A stretch of 64,000 bases of DNA, from NCBI GenBank assembly GCA_965221855.1, contig CBDCSV010000006.1:434001-498000 (forward strand), read 5' to 3'. The translations under genes were made by a program, and so were the position numbers. The DNA is from JAJDXO01 sp965221855 (GTDB lineage: Bacteria > Pseudomonadota > Alphaproteobacteria > Rhodospirillales > UBA2165). Positions 1 to 6,906 of the stretch are shown piece after piece; position 1 is the first letter of the stretch; each line of letters opens with the position of its first letter. Below the pieces are notes generated by a model. That model made no database searches. It saw nothing but the letters and a program-made list of their open reading frames with translations, and was not told the origin of the DNA.

Positions 1-2
1 AC

Positions 3-167
3 CAATTTCGCGACGGCATCACCGAACCGGCGTTTCTCGTCGGGGTGCTGGATTTCATCCTCGGGCACGAGCCGGACCTGCTCGGCTTTTGTGAACGGCA
101 CGGGCTGGAGCCGACGGAACCCGCCGAGGCGCGGCGGGTCCTCGCCGGACCGGAGACGGAGATTTGA
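3..167 (+). CDS. DUF3572 family protein, C-terminal end (partial)
   Basis: This is an open frame entering from the left edge and stopping at TGA 165-167. The visible 54 residues contain the pattern FLVGVLDFILGHEPDLLGFC followed by an acidic tail, which resembles the C-terminus of DUF3572 proteins. These are small alphaproteobacterial proteins of unknown function. The start lies outside the window, so length cannot be judged. The last 61 bases of the gene region recur at 938-998 on the far side of the toxin-antitoxin pair, which suggests that the gene end was the site of a duplication or insertion event. Family assignment rests on remembered resemblance of a short tail. Confidence 0.7.
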   Translation, partial: QFRDGITEPAFLVGVLDFILGHEPDLLGFCERHGLEPTEPAEARRVLAGPETEI

Positions 168-168
168 G
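108..168 (+). repeat. Left copy of 61-bp direct repeat flanking the toxin-antitoxin module
   Basis: Bases 108-168 align without gaps to 938-998, with 53 of 61 positions identical by eye. This copy is the 3' end of the DUF3572 gene including its stop codon. The pair encloses a divergence-free block of about 770 bp carrying the antitoxin and toxin genes. Confidence 0.85.
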
Positions 169-183
169 TCCCAACCTTCGACT

Positions 184-200
184 TGATTGCATCGCAATCA
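184..200. promoter_or_regulatory. 17-bp palindrome upstream of the antitoxin gene, candidate operator
   Basis: TGATTGC-ATC-GCAATCA is a perfect inverted repeat with 7-bp arms. It lies about 40 bp before the antitoxin start. FitA/VapB-type ribbon-helix-helix antitoxins bind inverted repeats in their own promoter, so autoregulation by the downstream gene is the natural reading. Binding itself is inferred. Confidence 0.5.
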
Positions 201-241
201 CTGCGTAGGGTTCGCTTCAAAGGGCCGCGGAGGACATGGAC

Positions 242-484
242 ATGGCGAGCATCACGATTCGCAATCTGGATGACGACGTAAAGACCCGGCTTCGCACGCG
301 GGCGGCAGGCAACGGCCGTTCGATGGAAGAGGAGGCACGGCTGATTTTGCGCGAGGCGGTCGGACGGGAAGCCGAGCCGAAGAATCTGGCCGCCTTCATC
401 CACGAGTGCTTCGCACCCTTCGGCGGTGTGGAACTCGAACTGCCGCCGCGCGGACCGATGCGCGAGCCGCCGCACTTCGATTGA
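242..484 (+). CDS. FitA-like ribbon-helix-helix antitoxin
   Basis: This 80-residue protein has the N-terminal ribbon-helix-helix pattern MASITIRNLDDDVKTRLRTR followed by helices rich in Glu and Arg, typical of FitA/VapB antitoxins. The N-terminus would bind operator DNA as a dimer and the C-terminal tail would wrap and inhibit the PIN toxin. ATG 242 is preferred over the in-frame ATG 236 because the GGAGGA at 229-234 is correctly spaced only for the former. The toxin gene follows 10 bp after the stop, as expected for a two-gene module, and a palindrome at 184-200 is a likely site for autorepression. Confidence 0.88.
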   Translation: MASITIRNLDDDVKTRLRTRAAGNGRSMEEEARLILREAVGREAEPKNLAAFIHECFAPFGGVELELPPRGPMREPPHFD

Positions 485-494
485 GACATTGGCC

Positions 495-917
495 ATGCTG
501 GTGATCGACACGAATGTGCTGTCCGAGTTGATGCGGCCCACGCCCGACTCCGTCGTGGCGTCGTGGATCGCGGAGCGTGCGACAGCGAGTTTGTACCTCA
601 CGGCGGTCAGCGAAGCGGAATTGCGCTTCGGCCTTGCGATCATGCCGCCGGGCAGGCGGCGGGACGGATTGGCGGAAGGACTGGAACGGATGTTGCGCTC
701 CGGCTTTGCCAACCGCGTTCTGCCATTCGACAGCACCGCCGCATCCGCCTATGCGGAAATAGCTTCCGCCCGGCGAGCGATCGGCCGGCCGATGCCTGAG
801 GCCGACTGCCAGATCGCAGCCATCGCCCGCTCGCGCGGCATGGCGGTCGTGACGCGCAACGTGCGGGACTTCGCGGACTCGGGCATCGACGTGATGGACC
901 CGTGGACGGACGGATGA
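495..917 (+). CDS. FitB/VapC-like PIN-domain toxin
   Basis: This 140-residue protein opens with MLVIDTNVLSELM, the hallmark of FitB/VapC PIN-domain ribonucleases. The acidic residues expected for Mg2+ binding are visible as D5, E42, D104 (in PEADCQIA) and D125 after the TRN motif. Such toxins cleave RNA when released from their antitoxin. The start is set at ATG 495 because it gives the canonical N-terminus directly after the antitoxin stop; a longer frame upstream lies within the antitoxin gene and is not used. The stop codon TGA overlaps the ATG of a small frame at 914 in an ATGA junction. Confidence 0.88.
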   Translation: MLVIDTNVLSELMRPTPDSVVASWIAERATASLYLTAVSEAELRFGLAIMPPGRRRDGLAEGLERMLRSGFANRVLPFDSTAASAYAEIASARRAIGRPMPEADCQIAAIARSRGMAVVTRNVRDFADSGIDVMDPWTDG

Positions 918-997
918 GCAATTCGCCGCAGGCGACGGAGCCGACGGAGGCCGCCGAGGCGCGGCGCGTCCCCGCCGGGCTCGAAACGGAGATTTGA
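914..997 (+). CDS. Small ORF, duplicated tail of DUF3572 gene
   Basis: This 27-codon frame begins with an ATG overlapping the toxin stop (ATGA) and reads into the right copy of the direct repeat in the same frame as the DUF3572 tail. The residues EPTEAAEARRVPAG parallel EPTEPAEARRVLAG of the upstream gene. Five of the eight differences between the repeats fall at third codon positions, so the frame may have been under some constraint, but the count is small. It could equally be a dead remnant read through by coupling. No function is proposed. Confidence 0.35.
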   Translation: MSNSPQATEPTEAAEARRVPAGLETEI

Positions 998-998
998 G
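938..998 (+). repeat. Right copy of 61-bp direct repeat
   Basis: This copy matches 108-168 without gaps (53 of 61). It is not preceded by the body of a DUF3572 gene, so it is a displaced copy of that gene end rather than a second complete gene. Confidence 0.85.
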
Positions 999-1044
999 GT
1001 CCGGCGGCAGGCGCGGAGCCTGGGTTCAGGAAATCGGTTCGCGG

Positions 1045-1716
1045 CTAGTCCGTCAGGTTGGCAAATGGCCGTTGCCCGTATTTTTCCTTAAACATTTGAA
1101 TAAGTCGGTGCTCAACCTCCCTCGGGTTCTCCTCTGGTGTCGTCATCCAGCAAACCCTGAGATCACCCGAGGATTTAAGTTGCCACAAATATCGGCCACC
1201 CCAGTGCCCCACACGACGTCCTTGGCCAAAGCGCACCAAGGCCCGCACGCGGGTCCGAAGAGAACCTCTGGGTCCGCCCCCGGCCTTGCCGATATACAGA
1301 ACCTTGGCGCCATCTACCCAGTTCGACCGCAGTTTGGAAATTGGGACGTTCGGGTCCCGGCCTCTAAAAAAACCTCCGCTGCCAGTGACCAGGAACCGGG
1401 GACGGCCTAATTCTGGTAGAAGAACCAGGTAGACTCCGCCTTCTTTGTCCGGCAATTTCTTGCAGCCGCTCTTGATAAGCTCTCGGATCGAACAGCAACC
1501 GTCGAACTTGAGCTGACAGAAGTGTGTCTCAGAATTTGAGGAACAAGCCGTGTTCGGCATCGGCCCGCCGTAGTTCCTACGCCAGCGATAATATGTCTGT
1601 CTTGACACGCCGATCAGGCGACATGCCTCGGTGACCGTTCGGCCAAGCGCCAGAAGTGCGTCCGCTTCCCGCAAATGGTTGATGATCTGTTCGGCCGAAA
1701 GGCGTTTCCTCGGCAT
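1045..1716 (-). CDS. GIY-YIG nuclease domain joined in frame to truncated IS3 OrfA start
   Basis: Residues 1-51 of this 223-residue frame are the helix-turn-helix start of an IS3-family OrfA transposase (MPRKRLSAEQIINHLREAD ... SRQTYYRWRRNYGG). The match stops abruptly at the YGG where OrfA normally continues. The remainder is a GIY-YIG type domain: GVY at about 94-96, YIG at about 141-143, an Arg near 154, Glu near 202 and a terminal Asn near 220, which are the usual catalytic and structural positions. An AAAGGAG lies just before ATG 1716, so the insertion-sequence start may now drive the nuclease. An internal ATG at 1560 could be the ancestral start of the nuclease. GIY-YIG proteins cut DNA in repair, restriction or homing; which applies here cannot be told. 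Confidence 0.7.
   Translation of the reverse strand: MPRKRLSAEQIINHLREADALLALGRTVTEACRLIGVSRQTYYRWRRNYGGPMPNTACSSNSETHFCQLKFDGCCSIRELIKSGCKKLPDKEGGVYLVLLPELGRPRFLVTGSGGFFRGRDPNVPISKLRSNWVDGAKVLYIGKAGGGPRGSLRTRVRALVRFGQGRRVGHWGGRYLWQLKSSGDLRVCWMTTPEENPREVEHRLIQMFKEKYGQRPFANLTD
1564..1716 (-). mobile_element. IS3-family OrfA remnant
   Basis: The 51 codons encode the N-terminal HTH of OrfA of an IS3-type element and end inside the conserved YGG motif. No OrfB with a DDE domain follows. Reading upstream on the same strand, bases about 1770-1735 (TGACCTTGCCCGATTAACGG on the minus strand) might be the old terminal end, but no matching opposite end was found. The element is therefore a one-ended fragment. 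Confidence 0.65.
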
Positions 1717-1793
1717 CTCTGCTCCTTTCTTCACTCAGTAAATAGACCGTTAATCGGGCAAGGTCACTCCGGCAGGCCGGGACCCAACCGGGC

Positions 1794-3827
1794 TCACGAA
1801 CCCCCGTCGACCGCGGCGGCCCACGCGGCCAGTTCGTCCGCCGGAACGTCGCCGGCCGAGAGTATGACGGTGCAGGTTTGCGGGCCGCCCCGCCGTTCGA
1901 AGACCAGGACCGGGCGCTTGACGCGGACGCCGTAGGACGGCGAGTGGTCGCCCTCCTCCAGCCGGCCCGCCCAAAGGCCGCTCTCCAGGCAGGCGGCGGT
2001 AAAGACCCGGTCTCCATCGTCGATCCGCCACCGGCCGTCATCCATGGACCTGACCGCCAGGCCCGGGGCCAGGTGATAGGGAATGCGAAAATGATGCTCG
2101 CCGGTCCCGGAGAAGGAATCGCGCACCATTGCCCGATGCCGCTGCTTGTCGAGGACAAGCGCCCGTTCCATGGAGATACCCGCGTCCAATGACCCGTATC
2201 CCTCCAGCCGGAGCCGAACCGAATCCACCGTCCCGCCCGGGGCCCAGCCGCCGATGGAGGGCGATACGTCATCCTCGAGCCGGAACGGCTCGCCCGGGAT
2301 AAACCGGTTCTGCTCGGCGCCGTCGATTTGCGGGGTGCTGTGGGCGCCGGTGCTTCGGAACCGGTCCCGGAGTTCCGGCGATTCCGTATAGACGAACGAA
2401 CCGGAGTCCCTCACCAGGCGCGACCCGTCGAGGCAAAGCTCGATGGACAGGCAATCGTTGTGGCCGTGCCCGCCGCGGCCGAGAAATCCCACCGGTCCCG
2501 CGTCGGCGAAAAGCAGGTCCCGTTCCCCCTTGAGGACGACCACCCCGGAGGGCTCGAATATGGCGGACCCGGCGGCCGGCAACCCATCGAGAGCGCGGCC
2601 GCCCGCATCCGGGCCGTTCCACCAAAGAAGTTCCGGATGGGCCGGGGCGCTCGGCCGGCCCCCGGCGCCCAGCAAGGCCGGCAGATAGGAGTGATCGAGA
2701 ACCGCCTGCCCGCCGAACGGCAGGACCCGGCCGTCATCCCCGTCCCCCCATGCCGGCACCCGGTCGTCGGGGCCTGAGCATGCGGCGGTGAACCGCCCCA
2801 TAAGCCCGAGTCGTTCATGGACCCGGTCCGGAACGTCCAGGCCCAGGCGCGCCCGGGTCCGAACGGCGATGAAATAGAGCTCCGCCACCAAACGGTGATA
2901 GCCGGCGGACGCCTCGAAACAGACGCCGTCCTCCGGCACCTGAACCGGCAACAGCCGAAGCAGGATATCCCACCCGCGCGCCATCCACCGGCCGCCCGCG
3001 GCGCCGCCGAAAAACCCGCCGGCCACGCACAGCGCCGCCGCATCCGCCGTCAGGTGATTACCGTCGCCGCCGAAGACTTCGAGATGTCGCTCGACGAACA
3101 CGGCGTGCTGGTAGAGGGCGCGCAGGAACCTCAACCGGAATTCGTCGTCGCGCCAGGGGTCCGAGCCCTTGAAGACGTGGAAGAACCAGCTCCAGGTGAA
3201 AATCCGCATGGCGGCTTCCATGGTCGAGGCCCAGTTGACGCCCCGGGCGTAGGGGTTTCCCTCGATCCAATCCTCGATCACCGCCCGGACGGCGGCGGCG
3301 TCCTCGTCGTCTCCGTCCAATAGGTAGGACTGGCCGGCGGGGATCAGCCATTGCAGCCGCGAAAGCTCCCACGGCAGCTTGATATCGGAGGTGCGGCCCC
3401 GGTCCAGAATGTCGATGTCCCGAAAGAAGCCGGCCGGCCAGGCGACGCCGTTTCTGATATCCCTCTGCCAGTCGATTTGCCCGCCGAGTTCGACCGGCCC
3501 CGAGCCCAGAAGATTGACTTCATGGCGGCGGGCCCGGGCGGCCAATTCCCGGATTCGCGCGGCGTCGCCGGGACAGGACCTCTCGTAGTCCGCGGGATCG
3601 ATCCTGCCGGTCCACGCGGCATGGGGGGTTCGGGCAATCCGTTCAACCAGATCGGCGAGGCTCTGGTCGCCGAACAGCCGGGCGAACCGCGGCCCATCGG
3701 CGTCCGCCGCGGGCGGCCTGCGCCAGCGTTCCGCCTGCGCCGACCATTCGTAGCCCAAACGGCGGGCGATCTCGCCGGGCGGCCGCCGGAATCCGCGGCG
3801 TAATCTCTCTCCCCACACACCCGTCAT
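1794..3827 (-). CDS. Heparinase II/III family protein
   Basis: This 677-residue protein has the two-part architecture of the heparinase II/III family: a helical toroid in the N-terminal half (TWSWFFHVFKGSDPWRDDEF, then HLEVFGGDGNHLTADAAAL) and a beta-sandwich in the C-terminal half (GGHGHNDCLSIELCLDG, then RSTGAHSTPQIDG). Members cleave or bind acidic polysaccharides by beta-elimination; alphaproteobacterial chromosomal members of this type have no settled substrate. No signal peptide is evident. The start is placed at ATG 3827 because the sequence then begins MTGVWGERLRRGFRRPPGEI, like family members; an upstream start at 3884 would add 19 unrelated residues. Its stop lies close to the IS3 remnant. 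Confidence 0.85.
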   Translation of the reverse strand: MTGVWGERLRRGFRRPPGEIARRLGYEWSAQAERWRRPPAADADGPRFARLFGDQSLADLVERIARTPHAAWTGRIDPADYERSCPGDAARIRELAARARRHEVNLLGSGPVELGGQIDWQRDIRNGVAWPAGFFRDIDILDRGRTSDIKLPWELSRLQWLIPAGQSYLLDGDDEDAAAVRAVIEDWIEGNPYARGVNWASTMEAAMRIFTWSWFFHVFKGSDPWRDDEFRLRFLRALYQHAVFVERHLEVFGGDGNHLTADAAALCVAGGFFGGAAGGRWMARGWDILLRLLPVQVPEDGVCFEASAGYHRLVAELYFIAVRTRARLGLDVPDRVHERLGLMGRFTAACSGPDDRVPAWGDGDDGRVLPFGGQAVLDHSYLPALLGAGGRPSAPAHPELLWWNGPDAGGRALDGLPAAGSAIFEPSGVVVLKGERDLLFADAGPVGFLGRGGHGHNDCLSIELCLDGSRLVRDSGSFVYTESPELRDRFRSTGAHSTPQIDGAEQNRFIPGEPFRLEDDVSPSIGGWAPGGTVDSVRLRLEGYGSLDAGISMERALVLDKQRHRAMVRDSFSGTGEHHFRIPYHLAPGLAVRSMDDGRWRIDDGDRVFTAACLESGLWAGRLEEGDHSPSYGVRVKRPVLVFERRGGPQTCTVILSAGDVPADELAAWAAAVDGGS

Positions 3828-3874
3828 CGGCCTAGAATACCCGATCCATGAGTTGGTCCACAGGTTGCGCTTCC

Positions 3875-4117
3875 ATGCCGACAACGTTGATTACCGGCCG
3901 GGGCCGAAAAATCGGCCATATCGACTATGCCCATTGGCGAAACATGATGCGGGTGAATGTCACCGCTCCCGTACGAGTAACCCCGGCGTTTATCGGTCAT
4001 CTCGAAGCCCCGGGCCAGAAAAAGGTGATTCGCGCCGCCGGCGCGGCGGGTTCCATAGAGCGCAACCATACGGGCGGGCGATTTCTCAAATTGGAAGGCG
4101 GGGCATATGACTGGTGA
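3875..4117 (+). pseudogene. Short-chain dehydrogenase remnant with internal deletion
   Basis: The frame opens with MPTTLITGRGRKIG, the Rossmann start of an SDR, and then jumps directly to DYAHWRNMMRVNVTAP, which in intact C-factor-type SDRs lies some 80 residues later. It continues with VRVTPAFIGHL and a degraded segment where the SS..GSI and YRASK motifs should be. The catalytic Tyr and Lys are absent and the frame stops after 80 codons, overlapping the start of the aldo/keto reductase by 11 bases. This is best read as a gene with an in-frame internal deletion and a missing 3' half. Confidence 0.7.
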
Positions 4118-4940
4118 ACGGATGCTGACCCGCCGCATCCCGTCCTCGGGCGAGGAAATCGGCGCCATCGGGCTCGGCACGTACCGATCCTTCGACACCC
4201 GCCTCTCCCCGCTCGAGCGGGCGAACCTGACCGAAGTGCTCGGCCTTCTGTTCGGCGCCGGCGGATCGGTTATCGATTCCTCGCCCATGTACGGCAGGGC
4301 GGAGAGCGTCGTCGGGGAACTGCTCCAGCAAATGGACGCCCGCCGGAGGTCATGGATCGCCACGAAGGTCTGGACCCGGGGCAAGGAGAAGGGAATCCGC
4401 AAGATGACCGGCTCCCTGGCCAAGCTTCGGACCGGCGGCATCGAACTCATGCAGGTGCATAACCTGATCGATTGCGACGATCACCTGGACACCCTGCGCG
4501 GCTGGAAAGCGGAAGGCCGCATCCGCTATATCGGGGTCACCCACTACACCTCCTCGGCATTGGGAGAGCTGATGGGGTACTTGAAGCAAGGCGGGATCGA
4601 TTTCGTTCAGTTCCCCTATTCCATCGCCGACCGCGAGGCCGAAAACGGCTTCCTCGCACAATGCGCCGGCCTGGGCGTGGCGACGATGGTGAACCGGCCG
4701 CTGGAGCAGGGAGGCCTGCTTCATCGCGCCCGGGGCCCGCTGCCCGGTTTCGCGGCCGAGATCGGATGCCGGAGCTGGTCCGAGTATTTCCTCAAGTATC
4801 TGCTGGCCGATCCGGCAGTCACCTGCGTGATACCCGCCACCGGCAACCCCGATCATATGCGCGAGAACCTGCGCGCCGGCGTGGGAGAGATGCCGGACCG
4901 CGACCTGCGCCGCCGGATGGCGGCTCACATTCACGGGTGA
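4107..4940 (+). CDS. Aldo/keto reductase family protein
   Basis: This 277-residue protein has the family elements GLGTYRSFD near the start, the Asp/Tyr signature in IDSSPMYGRAE, the Lys in ATKVWTRG, and the His-containing MQVHNLID strand. The C-terminus VIPATGNPDHMREN resembles the NADPH-binding end of the fold. It would reduce carbonyl compounds with NADPH in the cytosol; the substrate is unknown. The length is short compared with the usual 300-330 residues but the barrel appears complete. A second in-frame ATG at 4122 gives a start MLTRRIPSSGE that is also plausible. A DUF2939 gene follows after 9 bases, so the two may be co-transcribed. Confidence 0.85.
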   Translation: MTGERMLTRRIPSSGEEIGAIGLGTYRSFDTRLSPLERANLTEVLGLLFGAGGSVIDSSPMYGRAESVVGELLQQMDARRRSWIATKVWTRGKEKGIRKMTGSLAKLRTGGIELMQVHNLIDCDDHLDTLRGWKAEGRIRYIGVTHYTSSALGELMGYLKQGGIDFVQFPYSIADREAENGFLAQCAGLGVATMVNRPLEQGGLLHRARGPLPGFAAEIGCRSWSEYFLKYLLADPAVTCVIPATGNPDHMRENLRAGVGEMPDRDLRRRMAAHIHG

Positions 4941-4949
4941 GGACCGGCA

Positions 4950-5606
4950 ATGGCCGCATCACGAATCCCGGGCAGCCGGCTCAATCGCATCCTTTTCGGG
5001 CTTATCGTCTTTTTCGCCCTGCTGTACCTGGTTTGGCCCTATGGCACGCTGACCCGATTGTGGCTGGCGTTGAAGGCGGAAGACCGTGCGGCCGTGGAAC
5101 GCATGGTCGACTGGCCCTCGGTCAGGGAGGGATTCGAGCTCGACGTCATCCGGTTTCTCCGCCGGCAGGCTTCACGGCGGATGTCCATTGCCGGGGGGCG
5201 GCTCGGCGTCAGCCTGTCTTTCGAAAACAGCAATATCGGCCGGCCGCTCGCCGAGCGCCTCGCCACGCCCGACGCCCTTATTCTCCTGTTCGACCGGCCG
5301 CGGATTCTGGAATGCATCGGTCGAAACGTCGAATTGGGCGATGCCGGGGCCATCGCCGCCAAATGCGTGCCCAAGCCTTCCCCGGCCGCGCCCGGCGGCC
5401 CGGCGCCCGCGAAATTCGAGCTGCCTAATGTTCCGGGAATTTTCAAAAAAACCGGTTATGCTTTCTTCACCGGCTTGTTTGAATTCCGGCTGAACCTGAA
5501 ACACGACGGCGTACCCATGGACATTCGGCTGCGGCGCCGGGGAATTGGGTGGAAGGTGACGCGGATCGTGGCGTCCTTCGCGGAGGTCAGGCCCGATGGC
5601 GGATGA
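4950..5606 (+). CDS. DUF2939 family membrane-anchored protein
   Basis: The 218-residue product has one N-terminal membrane segment (about residues 13-31, ILFGLIVFFALLYLVWP) followed by the DUF2939 pattern of LWLALKAEDRAAVERMVDWPSVREGF. The remainder is a soluble domain presumably facing the periplasm. DUF2939 proteins have no assigned biochemical role. The gene starts 9 bp after the aldo/keto reductase and is followed by kynA after 52 bp. Confidence 0.75.
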   Translation: MAASRIPGSRLNRILFGLIVFFALLYLVWPYGTLTRLWLALKAEDRAAVERMVDWPSVREGFELDVIRFLRRQASRRMSIAGGRLGVSLSFENSNIGRPLAERLATPDALILLFDRPRILECIGRNVELGDAGAIAAKCVPKPSPAAPGGPAPAKFELPNVPGIFKKTGYAFFTGLFEFRLNLKHDGVPMDIRLRRRGIGWKVTRIVASFAEVRPDGG

Positions 5607-5658
5607 CCGTTTCGAGGAACGCCGGCGGCCGCCAATGGTTCACTGAACGGGTGATGTC

Positions 5659-6504
5659 ATGACCGAGGACGACCGCGACCAGGCGCAAATCGCCGAGGGC
5701 GCCCATACCGATTTCAGCGAGGATATGAGCTATGGCGATTATCTCGACCTGCCCAAGCTGCTCGGCGCCCAGAACGCGCTCACCACGCGCCACGACGAGA
5801 TGCTGTTCATCATCATGCATCAGACCGCCGAGCTATGGATGAAACTCGTCATCCACGAGCTGGGCGCGGCAATGGAGCAAATTCGCCGGGACGAGCCGCA
5901 GCCCGCCTTCAAGATGCTGGCCCGGGTTTCGCGGATACAGGCGCAGCTCATTCAGCAATGGGATGTCCTTTCCACCCTGACGCCGACGGAATATTTGACC
6001 TTCCGGGACGAACTCGGCCATTCGTCTGGGTTTCAGTCCCATCAATACCGGACCATCGAGTTCCTGCTCGGGAACCGTCACGCGAAGATGATCGAGCCCC
6101 ACCGCCACGATCCGGAAATCCTGGCCGGCCTCGAAAGCGTTCTGAACAGTCCTTCGCTCTACGACGAGGTCATCGCCCTCCTCCATCGCCGCGGCTTCGA
6201 GATCGACCCGTCGTGCCTCGAACGGGACTGGCGGAAGCCCTATGCCGCCGACGAGAGTGTTCAGCGGGTGTGGATGGAGATCTACCGGGCGCCCGAGGAA
6301 CATTGGGAAGAGTATGAGCTGGCCGAAAAACTGGTGGATCTCGAGGATTGGTTTCAGCAATGGCGGTTCCGGCATTTGAAGACCGTCGAACGGATCATCG
6401 GATTCAAGACCGGCACCGGCGGCACCGCGGGCGTCGGCTATCTCAAGCACGCCCTCGATTTCTACTTCTTTCCCGAACTTTGGCAGGTTCGGACCGAGCT
6501 GTAA
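5659..6504 (+). CDS. kynA: Tryptophan 2,3-dioxygenase
   Basis: This 281-residue protein matches bacterial tryptophan 2,3-dioxygenase over its length. It opens the indole ring of L-tryptophan with O2 to give N-formylkynurenine, using haem. Visible hallmarks are SYGDYLDLPKLLGAQ, the distal pocket around F50 and H54 (EMLFIIMHQTAELWMK), SGFQSHQYR, the proximal haem ligand H239 in FRHLKTVERIIG, and the GTGGT loop at about 252-256 that binds the amino acid. Kynureninase lies immediately downstream in the opposite direction, so both ends of the pathway to anthranilate are local; a kynurenine formamidase was not seen. The spacer between the two genes is filled with repeats. Confidence 0.96.
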   Translation: MTEDDRDQAQIAEGAHTDFSEDMSYGDYLDLPKLLGAQNALTTRHDEMLFIIMHQTAELWMKLVIHELGAAMEQIRRDEPQPAFKMLARVSRIQAQLIQQWDVLSTLTPTEYLTFRDELGHSSGFQSHQYRTIEFLLGNRHAKMIEPHRHDPEILAGLESVLNSPSLYDEVIALLHRRGFEIDPSCLERDWRKPYAADESVQRVWMEIYRAPEEHWEEYELAEKLVDLEDWFQQWRFRHLKTVERIIGFKTGTGGTAGVGYLKHALDFYFFPELWQVRTEL

Positions 6505-6539
6505 CCGCCCCCGCCCGACCGGGAAAATAAACCACAAAC

Positions 6540-6585
6540 ACTGTTACCTATGTAACCGGTCCATAGTGTTACCCATCTATCCGGT
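6540..6585 (+). repeat. Two 21-bp direct repeats, possible insertion-sequence end
   Basis: ACTGTTACCTATGTAACCGG at 6540-6559 and AGTGTTACCCATCTATCCGG at 6565-6584 are spaced by 25 bp, and the units continue one further base each. The pattern TGTTACC.ATnT..CCGGT recalls terminal repeats of some insertion sequences (IS481-like), but no transposase is near. It is best taken as a remnant. Confidence 0.45.
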
Positions 6586-6608
6586 TGCTCAGTATCGTCT
6601 ATCCACCC

Positions 6609-6808
6609 GTCATACCCCGGCGCAAGTCCGGGGTATCCAGATTTCCAATTACTGAACCACAGAGACAGTGAGACAGTGAGGAGCACTGAAATCGAAACCC
6701 CTCCTCTCAACCTCTGTGTCTCTGTGTCTCCGTGGTGAATATCCTGGATGCCCCGCCACTTTGCCGGCTGGCCGGCAAAGCCGGTCCAGTGGGTCGGGGC
6801 ATGACGAC
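6609..6808. repeat. Palindromic repeat element, copy A
   Basis: The element starts with GTCATACCCCGG and ends with CGGGGCATGACGAC; these outer arms are themselves palindromic (GTCATACCCCGG...CCGGGGTATCCAG and CTGGATGCCCCG...CGGGGCATGAC). Between them, CCACAGAGACAGTGAGACAG faces CTCTGTGTCTCTGTGTC/TCCGTGGTG as an inner inverted repeat. The same arrangement is at 30184-30346, with a related version near 39802-39935. It carries no gene, so it looks like a non-autonomous palindromic repeat. With the adjacent repeats it fills most of the 399-bp gap between kynA and kynU. Confidence 0.75.
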
Positions 6809-6906
6809 TGGAGTGTGCCCCAAGTCCCTTTGCCCCCCGTTCGAGGGGGAGGGCCAGGGAGGGGGGGGCGCGAAAACGGGAATCCCCTAATCGGGACCGG
6901 ACCCTA
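6809..6906 (-). repeat. G-rich repeat and terminal module ending on the kynU stop codon
   Basis: After element A come GAGTGTGCCCCAAGTCCC (shared with 30347-30364), a G-rich stretch CGAGGGGGAGGGCCAGGGAG, and then a module that on the minus strand reads TAGGGTCCGGTCCCGATTAG. The TAG is the kynU stop. Related modules begin exactly at the stop codons at 30420 and 40487. Confidence 0.65.
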
